Numbered from the stretch's first letter, positions 31,136 through 42,308 are shown. The stretch: 64,000 nucleotides of DNA from an uncultured Ruminococcus sp. (GCA_947176345.1 CAMWQI010000002.1:1-64000), one strand, 5' to 3'. Notes: generated from the letters alone by a model not told the origin. Made by a program: numbers and translations.

Positions 31136-31615
31136 ATGTTCAGGATTGGTCATGGCTATGATGTTCATAAGCTCGTTGAAAACAGAAAACTTATTTTAGG
31201 TGGTGTGGAAATTCCGCATGATAATGGACTTTTAGGACATTCAGATGCAGATGTTATTGTACACGCCATTATGGATGCCATGTTAGGAGCGTTGGCTCTC
31301 GGTGATATAGGACATCTTTTTCCGGATACTGATGAACAATTCAAAGGTGCAGACAGTATGAAACTTATGTGCGAAGTCTGTCGCATAATCGACGAAAAAG
31401 GCTATACTGTTGGAAATATTGATGCTACTATTATTGCACAAGCCCCGAAACTTGCACCTTATATAAACTCTATGCGTGAAAATATTGCCAAAGTATGTTG
31501 TTGTGATATTTCACAGGTGAGTGTCAAGGCTACTACAGAAGAAAAACTCGGATTTACCGGTGAAAAACTCGGTATATCTGCACACGCTGTTGTACTTTTG
31601 GCTGAAAAAATTTAA
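31136..31615 (+). CDS. ispF: 2-C-methyl-D-erythritol 2,4-cyclodiphosphate synthase
   Basis: [45 protein letters not shown]. Confidence 0.97.
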   Translation: MFRIGHGYDVHKLVENRKLILGGVEIPHDNGLLGHSDADVIVHAIMDAMLGALALGDIGHLFPDTDEQFKGADSMKLMCEVCRIIDEKGYTVGNIDATIIAQAPKLAPYINSMRENIAKVCCCDISQVSVKATTEEKLGFTGEKLGISAHAVVLLAEKI

Positions 31616-31635
31616 CATACGAAACGCAAAAAATT

Positions 31636-31668
31636 AACCGTATACAATGTGTATACGGTTTTTTATTT
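31636..31668. terminator. Bidirectional terminator between ispF and sortase
   Basis: AACCGTATACA-ATG-TGTATACGGTTTTTTATTTATTTTTT. Confidence 0.85.
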
Positions 31669-32530
31669 ATTTTTTAGACAATAAATCAAATAACTGCTGT
31701 CCGGAGCGTTCAGATTTTTTCTTACTGGTTACTATCCAGAAACATATCAGCACCATCAAGAATGGCAGAGATATTGCAGGCACTGCAAGTAGTGGGTCTA
31801 CCTGTGCCGCATCAGCCACTACTTTTGCATCATAATGATAGGTTGTCTCTATACGGTGCGACCGGAGCAACATTCTATGTGAATTTATACCATAAGGTGT
31901 ACACGTCATCAAAGTTACATAGTCACCATCTGGAATTATTGCAAGCTTATCGACTTCTTCGGGCTTTACAATGAGAATTTCCTCAATTTCGTATGTAAGT
32001 ACCTCACCAAGTACGTTTATTGTGAAAGTATCACCTACAACGAGCTTATCAAGGTCTGTGAAGAGCTTTGCGGACGGCAAGCCACGATGTGCCGATATTA
32101 CTGCGTGTGTATTATTGCCACCTACCGGCAGTGATGAACCTGTGAGATGTCCGGCAGCTATATTCAGGACTTCTTCGCTTGTGCCGTGATAAATAGGCAA
32201 CTCAACCTTAATAAACGGTATAGATATATAGCCCATTATTCCAGTACCGGAGATATTCAGTATATCATTATATCCCGATATTTCTTCATAATTTGTAAGC
32301 GGTGCATATAACTTTGCAAGTTTTTCGTTGTAGTCGTGTGCCTCCTGTAGCATTCTTTCAGTTTCGCCGGTGTCAAGAGAGGCTACTGTTTCGTTATAGC
32401 TTGTAATTGAATGAGTAGCCATATTTTTATTCCACCAGTCGCTGAATGTCGGATAAAGCATTATAGCAAGTCCCGCAAGCAAGATAACTATCAATATAAT
32501 TGTTGAAACAACACCTGATTTTTTTCTCAC
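31667..32530 (-). CDS. Class C sortase (pilin polymerase)
   Basis: Catalytic TLMTCTPYGINSHRMLLRSHR, HRGLPSAKLFTDLDKL, C-terminal TM. Confidence 0.93.
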   Translation of the reverse strand: MRKKSGVVSTIILIVILLAGLAIMLYPTFSDWWNKNMATHSITSYNETVASLDTGETERMLQEAHDYNEKLAKLYAPLTNYEEISGYNDILNISGTGIMGYISIPFIKVELPIYHGTSEEVLNIAAGHLTGSSLPVGGNNTHAVISAHRGLPSAKLFTDLDKLVVGDTFTINVLGEVLTYEIEEILIVKPEEVDKLAIIPDGDYVTLMTCTPYGINSHRMLLRSHRIETTYHYDAKVVADAAQVDPLLAVPAISLPFLMVLICFWIVTSKKKSERSGQQLFDLLSKK

Positions 32531-32618
32531 CCGTGAGACCTCCTTTCCGGCAGATACTGCCGGCAGATTGCTCCACCGGCAGATTTGAATTATAAATTAT
32601 TGTTTGCTATACTGTCAA

Positions 32619-34379
32619 TTAGTTTTCGCTTTTGCCCATTCTCTTCTTTGTGATAAGGAATACACCTGCTACTGCTACCATAGCACCACCGCCGAGGTAG
32701 AATATTGTTGTACCGATACCACCGGTTGAAGGAAGTGAAGAACTGAATGAGTTTTCAACTGTATTAGCAGGAGCTGCATTTTCATCATTATTAAATGTAA
32801 GTACAGCAGCTGTTCCGCCAGTAACTTCTTTATGGTTTGCATCTACTTTGAATGCTGTGTTTTCATTACCACCAGTAGGCAATGCATAACCAGTTGGAGC
32901 TTTAACTTCTACAAGAGTGTAATTGCCTGCATCAAGACCTATGATATTGAATGTACCTTTCTCAGTATCAACAGTACTATCATTGGATACAAGATAATTC
33001 GTTACACCAGTCATAGATGGATTTTCTAAGCTATCACCTTCTGCTACTGTTGCATCCTGGTCAGCAACTACATAAGCCTTCTTAGTGGCGTTCCACTGTA
33101 ATTTAACAACAGCATCGCCTTTTTTAAGCTGGAATACAGCACCTGGAAGCTTAGTATTATTATCAGTAGCATCAACCTTTGTATCATCTACTCCGTATGT
33201 AAATGCCCATACGTAATCTTCTGGAGTTTCTTTAGTTTCTTCAGGTTTGCCTTTTCCATCGCCCGAATTTTCAGGATTGCTGGAGTATTCAAGAGATACC
33301 TTGTTTTCGTTTGTATCAGCTGTACCATTCTCATCTGTACCCTCTTTAAATACTTCTGCATTTTCATTAAGGTGTGCACTGTAAAGTACTTCAATTGTAA
33401 CTGCCTCTACACCCCATTTATCAGCACCTATCTGTGCCTTAATATCATTAGTTGTAACGTTAAATGTTCTAGTGTCATTAACATCTTTTGCATCTGTTGG
33501 TATAGTCCATAAAGTACTTGTATCATTAGATGTATCTTCATCAGTTGTATCAATAACAACATCACTACCAATTGTAATTTTGTCAATCTTTTCAAAAGTT
33601 ACACCTTCAGAGAATGTATCCTTGAAATTAAGATAATAGTAATCATAAGCCTTAAGGTCAGCATCTGCCGGAATAGTAGCAGTAAGCTTGAACTGGAAAG
33701 TTTCATTTATAGCGTGGTCAGCAGATTCATTAAAGCCAATACCGTCATAACCATCTACAGTTGCGGCTTCATTATCCTCAATCTTCTTTTCAACTGAAGG
33801 ACGGGATTTTTTAACAGTAATTTCTGCTGTTTCGCCACCTATAATCTGAACCATAATAGCAGATTTAGCATCATAAACTTCATTTCCATTACCATCTGAA
33901 CCTTCAACAGTACCACTGCCATTCGCAAGGTTAGTTGTGTCTACAATGTAGTAGTAACCATCTGCTAATCCACCTTCTACTGTAGCTGTTCCATTAGAAG
34001 ATGTCACTGTCGTAGCATTCGCATCATTTAATGTAAGCTCTGCAATGAAAGCCTTTATATTTGCTCTGTCAGTTCCTTCTCCCTCTGTTAAAATTTTATA
34101 AATAGCATCTGTAGGGTCAACAGCTCCTGATTTACCAGAAACACCATTACCCCATGTAAGACCTTCAAGTGTTGCACCTGAATCTTCTGTAGCTGCCTTA
34201 TAAGTACCAGTAAAAATCTGATAAATCTTATATTCGTGTTCTACACCATAATGTTCACCTTCAGGTACAGTAATTGTAGTAGCTGTAGCTGCGGAAGCGG
34301 TCATAGCCATGGGAGCGATAGAGCAAGCTGAGAGAGTGAGGGCAGCGATCATAGCTGCAAATTTCTTAGTGTTTTTCAT
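32619..34379 (-). CDS. SpaA-type major pilin with LPSTGG sorting signal
   Basis: Signal peptide; NNTKLPGAVFQLKKGDAVV and NYTLVEVKAPTGYALP; C-terminal LPSTGGIGTTIFYLGGGAMVAVAGVFLITKKR. Confidence 0.92.
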   Translation of the reverse strand: MKNTKKFAAMIAALTLSACSIAPMAMTASAATATTITVPEGEHYGVEHEYKIYQIFTGTYKAATEDSGATLEGLTWGNGVSGKSGAVDPTDAIYKILTEGEGTDRANIKAFIAELTLNDANATTVTSSNGTATVEGGLADGYYYIVDTTNLANGSGTVEGSDGNGNEVYDAKSAIMVQIIGGETAEITVKKSRPSVEKKIEDNEAATVDGYDGIGFNESADHAINETFQFKLTATIPADADLKAYDYYYLNFKDTFSEGVTFEKIDKITIGSDVVIDTTDEDTSNDTSTLWTIPTDAKDVNDTRTFNVTTNDIKAQIGADKWGVEAVTIEVLYSAHLNENAEVFKEGTDENGTADTNENKVSLEYSSNPENSGDGKGKPEETKETPEDYVWAFTYGVDDTKVDATDNNTKLPGAVFQLKKGDAVVKLQWNATKKAYVVADQDATVAEGDSLENPSMTGVTNYLVSNDSTVDTEKGTFNIIGLDAGNYTLVEVKAPTGYALPTGGNENTAFKVDANHKEVTGGTAAVLTFNNDENAAPANTVENSFSSSLPSTGGIGTTIFYLGGGAMVAVAGVFLITKKRMGKSEN

Positions 34380-34459
34380 AATTTTTCTCCTTTAAATAAA
34401 ATTTTTTGGAATTGGATTTAGTGGGGCTGGACTGATTCAACAGCCCCACAGCGTATGAA

Positions 34460-37400
34460 TTATGTCTTTTTTTTGCGTCGTATTTTAAGAATAAACATCG
34501 ATATGAACATTAATGACATGCCCATAATATAATACCGTCTTGTACCTACGCCACCAGTGGAGGGCATTGTTACGCCTTCTGATTCGTTCTTCTTGTTATA
34601 AACGGTGATTGTTGGTGGCTCATCCATATCAAGTATTACTCCGTTACCACAGTATGCAATAGGGATATACTTACTAGAACCGTCGTTTTGCTCAACTACA
34701 TAATAGTAAAGTTTATTACCGTTGTCATCAGTTAAAGGTAAGTTTTTAAGTTCACCTTGCCATGTGTCGCCTTGTTTTGCCACCATAATTGTGCCTACTT
34801 GTTTAGCACCCTTTATATTCGGGTTAATTTTGTCACAAAGCGTTAAATCAATTTCAGGGGTTGGCTCAGGTTCCGGAGTGGGTTCGGGTGCAGGTGTATT
34901 TATCAAGTTATCAACATTAGTATTATTGACAAATAATGTAAAATCACCATAATCATTATTATTAAGATTCAATGTAATATCAGTATCAGAAGTTATATTT
35001 AAACTAATTGATAAACCATCATCAACCTCAGATACACTAACACCATCAGGTAAACCATACATGCCATATTCTTTATTGTCAATTACAATATTCTTCGCCT
35101 GCCATTTATAAACATTCCATTGTGCATTTATTTTAAATGTAACATTACCCGAATCAATATCAAAAGATTTGCTTAAATTTTTTGCCTCTATACTATGACC
35201 AGTTGTAGTAAAATTAATATGCTTTTTACTGATTACAGGTGTGGTTGGTTCTTCCGGTGGTGTATTTCCACTTCCAAATCCTTCTGGATTATCTGGCTGT
35301 TCAAGCTTTTCAGTTGACGAATATACGATAAATTTAATTTTCTCATCATCATCTGGTTCAACATCAAGCCACTTTTTATCCACTTTAAGAGTACCGGTAG
35401 GCTTAACAGAATTTTTTATGGTAACAACCTGTTGTTCATCTGGTGTAGCTGATTCCTTTACTCCGCCTATACCGTTATTTCCATCGTAAGTTACGATATA
35501 ATTTGAAGTAACATTTCTGCCGGTTGTATCTGTTACCTTAAATTCTTTGAAATAGTAGAAAATTTCTCTTCCGTCTGGTTCATATGCTGGCAGGTCTTCA
35601 AGCAATGTATACCATTCACCAGTCTCTATATTGCGATTAAGTGATACTGTTCCAACACGTTCTGCACCTTCAGGTATCGGATTGTCTGACGGGGTAACAA
35701 CAGGAGTAGTATTACCACCTGTAGTAGTAAATGTACCATCTGAATTTACATTTTCACTTAATATACTCGTACCGTCTGTTAGTTCAATGACGTATTTTAC
35801 ATTATTCACACCGTTCCAAGAACCTACCATAAAACATGCAGTTGAACTTCCTTTAAAATCCACTTCAGCAGGATTTATTACTATAATGTCATTCTTCATT
35901 TGATAACCAGCAGGTAAAGCCCCATTATTGTTAACTTCCAACTTACCATTAATCAATTTCAAATCAGAAGTTACATAATTAGCATTATACTGACTCTCTC
36001 CAAAACCTACATTAATAATTGATTCATCGCCTTCAGATACTTGAACTAATACTCGTTTAATTTTACTTACATCAGTAAGGTTAACAAAATTTACTGTACG
36101 GTTTATTGTTATAGCATTGCCATCAACAATATCAGGTATGCTATTATCACTACCAGATGTAGACGGGTCAGGTGCTTTAGAGGTCTTCCATATTTCCACC
36201 TGTACGTTTGCTATGTCATTTGATACATCTAATTGTGTTGTACCATTTGACTCGGACCATTTCTTTTCAAGCTTTATCGGTGGTGTAATAGAATTAATGT
36301 AAGTATTCTTAAACTCTATAACACCTTTTTTGACACCCTCATTAGGGTAGGTCGGATAGTAATTATCAATTTGTTCTTCTTTTATAAAGAAATAATATGG
36401 GTTGCCTTTGTCATCAGTCAACGGGTTCTGGTCTGAATCCTTTGACTTGTCATAATCCGTCTGAAGCATATGTCTTAAAGTATCTTCTGTCCATTCAGCT
36501 TCCCAATCGCCTGTCGCTGTAGGAAGAATATATCTTCTGTCACCGACTTTATCATCATCTGTAAACTCAGTAGCATTTTTGTCTGTCGATTTGTAAAGCT
36601 GAACATAAATTCCGGACGGGCGGGCATTTTTATGACCCTCATCGTCCCAAGTCTTGCTGACTTTAAGATTTTGTGGATTGTAGGTATTTACTACCTGAAT
36701 AGAACCATTCGCTGTACCGTTTCCGACATAGTTTGCAATATATCCCTCTGGAACAGGTACTTCCTTTACAAAGTAATGATAAGGAAGTCCGTTATTGTCT
36801 CTTTCGGGTAATATGCTGTGGTCGGCGGTATTATCAGTAAATGAGTACTTCCAATAGTTGTCATCATTGAGAGTCTCTATCCAAGGCTCACCGTTTGCAT
36901 TGTTTACAGGCTCGCCCTCTATGCCTTCAGGGAGTACGTATTCCATTTCGTCGCCTGTAAGTTGTTTACCGTTAACAGAAACATAACGTGACATATAGTC
37001 TTCTAAAATACCTTCACTTAAATTGTCAACTACATGAACATCATATGTTATTGTTTCACCAGCTTCTGGCAATTTTCTGAATGAAAGATTTATTAACAAA
37101 TGAGCACCAGCATGTGCATCTTCATAAGTTACAAACGTATCTTTATTAAGAAAATCACTTATAGCTACACCATTTTCATAAATCCACGATTCATTACCTA
37201 TATAGTTGGAAACATATTGTCCACCTATCGAAAAAGTTGGAGATGCATCATTTTCAACATCAATATCAAAACAATACTTTTTACTTGAATACTCTGAATA
37301 TTCACTGTCTTTTTTATGATTATGCATATTTATTACAACATGAGCTTTTTTAGAATTTGTTTCTAATTGTTCAGTTGTCCTGTAAAGCTGAACTTTAACA

Positions 37401-40400
37401 TCTGGTGTTACACCATCTTCAGGTATATTCATCCATATTTTTTCAACTTCAATAGCACGTGGAGCATTTGTGATTGTAATCTTCTGATTAGAAATTTTCT
37501 CTAAGCTGTCTTTGGTAACGTCTGGAGGATACCTAAAGTCTGTGGGTAAAGTACCACCTTCAAAGTAATGAACTGCAGAATTTGCGTCTAAATAATAACC
37601 GGAAGGAGCACTTACTTCTGTCAGTCTGTATATGGTGTTACCATTAGTACCATCTTCATTTCCTAAAAGAGGAAGCGAATATATACCCAAGGAGTTTGTT
37701 GCAAACTGTAGAGCTGTTTCTCCGGCTTTACCCCATTCTGCCTGCTCACGTTGAACCTTTTCACCATCTTCACCATCTAATTCAATCGGTTTCTTGCCTG
37801 TCATAGGACGCCAATCTTTGCCATCCCATTTTTCCAGTTTAAATACGGCACGAGCAAGCTTGACATCATAATGCCCTTCTTCAACCTTTTCGATTTGAAT
37901 ATATGGCTGAATTTCAGCTGTTGCAGAGGCTGATGATTCTTCAAATTTTACATTGCTATGTAAATGAGAAGCAATCTTATTAATATTATTTATTGAAGCA
38001 GTATTAATAATTGATGCAACATCTGATTTTGAACCCGATACAATATCTAACATATATGCGTATTGAATTCGTATATGCATTTCGTCAGGAACAGTAAATG
38101 TCATTGTATTTGTAGTTGTCATCAAACCTGGTGCATTATTTAAACCACTGTTAACAGGAACTGATTCTATTTTATAATCAAATTTATATTTATCTCCTGT
38201 TAACGGAACGATAGTTCCATCATCATTAACCTGATATAATTTCAAACTATCCATTAACAATTTAATATCTAATGGTTGATAGCTGGTTTCTGTACCATAG
38301 TTTATTATGTCAGTTATTTGTAAACTATTGCTGTATGGGTCTAAATCCTTTTTATATGGGTTAATATCCAGGCTGTAAGAAAATTCCTTTGATACTGCTT
38401 TTTTGAAATTACCATCTGGCTCAAATTTAGCATCTGATGACTTGCTTATATCCTCAAGCCTATCTACTACTTTTTGAGTCTGTTTAACAGATTTTTCTTT
38501 TTCACAGCTCACTTCATTTTCAAAAGATACACCCTCTACACCACAAAGTTTTTTGAGTTCTGCCTTAGGAATTGTAACCTGATATTCAATCTCTACTTTC
38601 TTTCCTTTATGGACATCATGAGGGATTGTAATCTTTACTTCTGTCGGGTCTTCATCAGTTTTTGGTGCAGTAACTTTAACATCAAGCTTACTTGTTTCTA
38701 TATTTCCTCCATTGACTCTAACATTTGTAATGAATTTGTCTATATCAACATCAAGATGTGCAGGTATCTTATCAGTAATCAAAATATCTTCATCTTTACC
38801 ATAATTCTGACTTTCATTGACTACAAGTTTCCACTTCAATGTAGCAATATCACTTGTAAATTCAGTCAGCATATGAGTAGTATTGCTTGATTCGCTGTTA
38901 GCTACAAGGTCGTATTTCTGAATAGCTGCCTTTTTAGTTATTTCGTAATCTTTCGATGTTTTGTTTTCCTTAAATTCTGAATCATTACGGAATGTAAGTT
39001 TATCATTAATAGGCACTAAGTCACTATTAATATAATTCATGCCTTCACCGGTAGTTGTGTATACAAGCTTGAGTTCAGAATACTTATTCCAGTAGTCCTT
39101 ATTGGTAAATTCTATTGTAAAGCTTTTACCTTCTGCATCACGAGTAGCAGTATATTTTCCATCAGTATCAGTTAATTTAACTAATTCTCCGTCTGGTTCT
39201 TTGCCCCAGATTTCCATATCCTTTAACTGTTTGTCTGTAATATAGTGCTTAAGTTCAATTTCTTTACCATCTTCATCTTTAATCTCAATAGCCTTACCGT
39301 TTCTTATAAACAGACCTTCCATAGTATCTGTGTAAGTCTGATCTCCGAAAACGTTCTGCGAATATTTGAGAGATACTTCCCATGGTATTTCAATTAAATC
39401 TTCTTTAACTTCTGCACCATTAAGATAATTCTTTGTTAATTCTTCTCTTGGAGCAGTATTTACAGTTTTTTTCTTAGGTACATTATTGAATGTTGCTGTA
39501 TTTTCTTCGACATTCTTGTCGGGGTCTTTAAGAGTTACATATTCAATGACATATTTTTTGTAATTTGTGTCTCCTGTAAACGTAAACTTATTATCATTAG
39601 GTTTGGCATCTGTAATTACCGTTTTGTTATTAACAACATCATCATAACCATATACCTTAAAGCTTATAGCTTCACTCATCATTTCGTCTGTTACAGTTTT
39701 GTCACCACTCCATTTAGAAACAGGAATACTATAAGGGTTATTAATAATAATCTGCCATGTTACTATATTTTTTTCGGGATTAAATACAGCTGTCTTAGAA
39801 TCAATAGTCTGAAAATTATCAGGAACTTCCACTCTTACATCAGGAGTACCATTGCCATCAGAGTCACCAGCTTTATTTGTTATCCACTGTTTTGCATTAT
39901 TCAATGTTACAGGTTCATTATAAATAATATAGTAATCTTTTCCGTCTACAGCAGGGAATTTGTATGTTTTATCATCAAGCTTTCCACCACTAATGGGTTT
40001 ATTACCATCAGCATCTTCATAAAGCCTAACAGTATCATTGAATTTTTCATCTGTTACAGAATAGTCCTTTAAGTTTGCACCATACTGATTGCTTACATGA
40101 ACAACCCATCTGATATAAGCTGTACCATCTGAATTAACTACTAAATTACCATACTTGCTAAGACCTTGATTATGTTCAGGAACTGGAAAATTAGTAGTAC
40201 TTTTATCAATAGTTACCTCGTATTCTTTTAAAGTAACATCATTTACAATTGTCTCGCCTTTTTTGTCACTTACATTGGTTTTATATGTCAATGTAATAGT
40301 TTGATCTTTAATACTTTTATTAAAAGTAAGAGTATCACCATTAAGTGTACCATAATTAGAGAATGTATTACTCTCCAATTCTTTAAATGCTTCGTCAACA

Positions 40401-42265
40401 ACTGTAAAACCGTTAAGGTCACGACCATATGGGTTATTTATTTTAATAGTCCATTCTACTTCAGAACCATTATACTTACCTACAGTCTTTTCAACAGTTT
40501 GCTGTTTAGGCACATTAACAGTTTTTTCAGCCTTAATCTTGACATGATTCGGATTTTCCAAATTCGCAGTATTTTTTACATTGTTTCCATGTTCTTGGGA
40601 AGCATCTGTATAATACGTAATTGTATATGATTTTTCATTAGCACCCTCACCAAATGTATAAGTACCATTAGCATCAAAGCTACCCTTACCATCAGGATTG
40701 ATTGAGCAGCCTGTCACTGATAAATTATCAGATACTGTATAGCCACCTAAATTTATTCCACCAGGATTAGTAACAGTTACAGTCCATCTGATTTTATCTT
40801 TTTCGGCATCATATACACCATCTTTGGAGATATTTGCTTTAATGGTTTGATTAATACTTGCATTAGCATTTGCAGTTAACTTTTTGTCACTTACTACTAC
40901 TGCATTATTTGAATAAATAGTATTTTTTTCCGGATTACCTATTACATCAGGAAGTTTATCTTCTTTAACTCTTACAGGACATATCCACTCATACGATTCA
41001 CCTTGTTTCAAGGCTGGCAAATCGCTGATTACTGCCTGATTGCCATTGACGCTAACTGTTTTAGTAATTTCTTCACCGCTGGGCTGTTTTATTACAGTAA
41101 CTTCGTTTGCAAAATCAAATGTCATATCGTCATTACTTGACAAAGTATCGGTTATAGTAACCTTGTCGTTTGTACCATTAGTAGAGTTGACAACGATTTT
41201 ATATTGAGCCTTATATGTACCATCTTCCATATAAACTTGTTTGTCGTCTGATTGTTTTAATACTGATTTTGATACACCAATATCAGGCTTATGATTATAA
41301 TTATACACAGGAATTTCCACGTCAACTCCGCCAATATTTACTTTTTCGTTATCTTCATTATTCTCATTTTTTGACAGATTAGCTTTAAAATTAAAAGTAC
41401 CACTTATGTCACTCTTTTGAGTTTTAGCATCACTAATGAAATCTTCATAAAAAGTAATAGTAACATTGCCACTACCATCAATAACAAATGTACCTGCCTC
41501 TCGGCTACCACTATATACTACACCGTTTGTATTATACAGCTTAGACATATCCCATTTATCTGGCTTAAAGCCCATGTTAAATTTAAACGAATCGTATTCT
41601 CCATCAGCTTTACCAAAATCGTTAACAACAAATGCCCCATCAATTTTATATGTCATATTAAACTGTACAGCATATACATCATTACCATTGTTATCTGATG
41701 TTTTACCTGTAACTGTAGCCTTAGGATTTATAGTAATAGGAAGACCATCTTCCGGCACCTTTACAATACCATCACTAACCGACCTTGAAGCAGCATATGT
41801 TTCTGTTTCATCAGACAGTATAGATATCGAATCGTTATATAAAACTATTTCGTCGTTATATTCGTCCGCTTCTTCATCTTCCGATTCCAAAGAAACTATT
41901 TCGGCAGTAACACTCAGGTCACTGTCAATAATCGGAACATCAGGTTCTTCCTGATTTTCTTCATCGTTTTCAGTGCTCAATAACTGTAAATAGTTACCGG
42001 ATTCACTACAAGCCAGTGAATAGCAGTCATCAGAATGAACGTGTTCTTCCGATTCGTTGTTACATGAAATTTTATAACATTCATCAGAATGAATGTGTTG
42101 TTCAACTTTAATATCCTCTTCCGTCATACTGATAGCCGGCATAATAAGTCCTGCCGATACTCCAAACGAAACCAACATGGACAGAGCCAACACTGCCGCA
42201 AGATATTTCTTGTGCTTCTGGTGAACAGTTATGTATTTTTTAATTATTGACTGAAATCTCTTCAA
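34460..42265 (-). CDS. Giant (2601 aa) multidomain surface/pilus-tip protein with CnaB domains and MPSTGG anchor
   Basis: Signal/TM N-terminus; repeated (I/V)xW.(V/I).(V)(N/S)(P/Q)YG..L..(Y/F).V.DE modules; CnaB-type segments (LKVSKTWDDEG, IKLEKKWSE, LKVDKKWLDV); C-terminal MPSTGGVGTRRYYIMG..RRKKKT. Confidence 0.92.
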   Translation of the reverse strand: MKRFQSIIKKYITVHQKHKKYLAAVLALSMLVSFGVSAGLIMPAISMTEEDIKVEQHIHSDECYKISCNNESEEHVHSDDCYSLACSESGNYLQLLSTENDEENQEEPDVPIIDSDLSVTAEIVSLESEDEEADEYNDEIVLYNDSISILSDETETYAASRSVSDGIVKVPEDGLPITINPKATVTGKTSDNNGNDVYAVQFNMTYKIDGAFVVNDFGKADGEYDSFKFNMGFKPDKWDMSKLYNTNGVVYSGSREAGTFVIDGSGNVTITFYEDFISDAKTQKSDISGTFNFKANLSKNENNEDNEKVNIGGVDVEIPVYNYNHKPDIGVSKSVLKQSDDKQVYMEDGTYKAQYKIVVNSTNGTNDKVTITDTLSSNDDMTFDFANEVTVIKQPSGEEITKTVSVNGNQAVISDLPALKQGESYEWICPVRVKEDKLPDVIGNPEKNTIYSNNAVVVSDKKLTANANASINQTIKANISKDGVYDAEKDKIRWTVTVTNPGGINLGGYTVSDNLSVTGCSINPDGKGSFDANGTYTFGEGANEKSYTITYYTDASQEHGNNVKNTANLENPNHVKIKAEKTVNVPKQQTVEKTVGKYNGSEVEWTIKINNPYGRDLNGFTVVDEAFKELESNTFSNYGTLNGDTLTFNKSIKDQTITLTYKTNVSDKKGETIVNDVTLKEYEVTIDKSTTNFPVPEHNQGLSKYGNLVVNSDGTAYIRWVVHVSNQYGANLKDYSVTDEKFNDTVRLYEDADGNKPISGGKLDDKTYKFPAVDGKDYYIIYNEPVTLNNAKQWITNKAGDSDGNGTPDVRVEVPDNFQTIDSKTAVFNPEKNIVTWQIIINNPYSIPVSKWSGDKTVTDEMMSEAISFKVYGYDDVVNNKTVITDAKPNDNKFTFTGDTNYKKYVIEYVTLKDPDKNVEENTATFNNVPKKKTVNTAPREELTKNYLNGAEVKEDLIEIPWEVSLKYSQNVFGDQTYTDTMEGLFIRNGKAIEIKDEDGKEIELKHYITDKQLKDMEIWGKEPDGELVKLTDTDGKYTATRDAEGKSFTIEFTNKDYWNKYSELKLVYTTTGEGMNYINSDLVPINDKLTFRNDSEFKENKTSKDYEITKKAAIQKYDLVANSESSNTTHMLTEFTSDIATLKWKLVVNESQNYGKDEDILITDKIPAHLDVDIDKFITNVRVNGGNIETSKLDVKVTAPKTDEDPTEVKITIPHDVHKGKKVEIEYQVTIPKAELKKLCGVEGVSFENEVSCEKEKSVKQTQKVVDRLEDISKSSDAKFEPDGNFKKAVSKEFSYSLDINPYKKDLDPYSNSLQITDIINYGTETSYQPLDIKLLMDSLKLYQVNDDGTIVPLTGDKYKFDYKIESVPVNSGLNNAPGLMTTTNTMTFTVPDEMHIRIQYAYMLDIVSGSKSDVASIINTASINNINKIASHLHSNVKFEESSASATAEIQPYIQIEKVEEGHYDVKLARAVFKLEKWDGKDWRPMTGKKPIELDGEDGEKVQREQAEWGKAGETALQFATNSLGIYSLPLLGNEDGTNGNTIYRLTEVSAPSGYYLDANSAVHYFEGGTLPTDFRYPPDVTKDSLEKISNQKITITNAPRAIEVEKIWMNIPEDGVTPDVKVQLYRTTEQLETNSKKAHVVINMHNHKKDSEYSEYSSKKYCFDIDVENDASPTFSIGGQYVSNYIGNESWIYENGVAISDFLNKDTFVTYEDAHAGAHLLINLSFRKLPEAGETITYDVHVVDNLSEGILEDYMSRYVSVNGKQLTGDEMEYVLPEGIEGEPVNNANGEPWIETLNDDNYWKYSFTDNTADHSILPERDNNGLPYHYFVKEVPVPEGYIANYVGNGTANGSIQVVNTYNPQNLKVSKTWDDEGHKNARPSGIYVQLYKSTDKNATEFTDDDKVGDRRYILPTATGDWEAEWTEDTLRHMLQTDYDKSKDSDQNPLTDDKGNPYYFFIKEEQIDNYYPTYPNEGVKKGVIEFKNTYINSITPPIKLEKKWSESNGTTQLDVSNDIANVQVEIWKTSKAPDPSTSGSDNSIPDIVDGNAITINRTVNFVNLTDVSKIKRVLVQVSEGDESIINVGFGESQYNANYVTSDLKLINGKLEVNNNGALPAGYQMKNDIIVINPAEVDFKGSSTACFMVGSWNGVNNVKYVIELTDGTSILSENVNSDGTFTTTGGNTTPVVTPSDNPIPEGAERVGTVSLNRNIETGEWYTLLEDLPAYEPDGREIFYYFKEFKVTDTTGRNVTSNYIVTYDGNNGIGGVKESATPDEQQVVTIKNSVKPTGTLKVDKKWLDVEPDDDEKIKFIVYSSTEKLEQPDNPEGFGSGNTPPEEPTTPVISKKHINFTTTGHSIEAKNLSKSFDIDSGNVTFKINAQWNVYKWQAKNIVIDNKEYGMYGLPDGVSVSEVDDGLSISLNITSDTDITLNLNNNDYGDFTLFVNNTNVDNLINTPAPEPTPEPEPTPEIDLTLCDKINPNIKGAKQVGTIMVAKQGDTWQGELKNLPLTDDNGNKLYYYVVEQNDGSSKYIPIAYCGNGVILDMDEPPTITVYNKKNESEGVTMPSTGGVGTRRYYIMGMSLMFISMFILKIRRKKKT

Positions 42266-42308
42266 TGAAGCTCCCTCCCCTGAAATTTAATTCATACATT
42301 TAAAAATG

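Noticed and set aside
30521-31168. 215-aa minus ORF opposite ispD
   Set aside because: Phe/Cys/Asn-rich translation typical of antisense; ispD motifs are unambiguous
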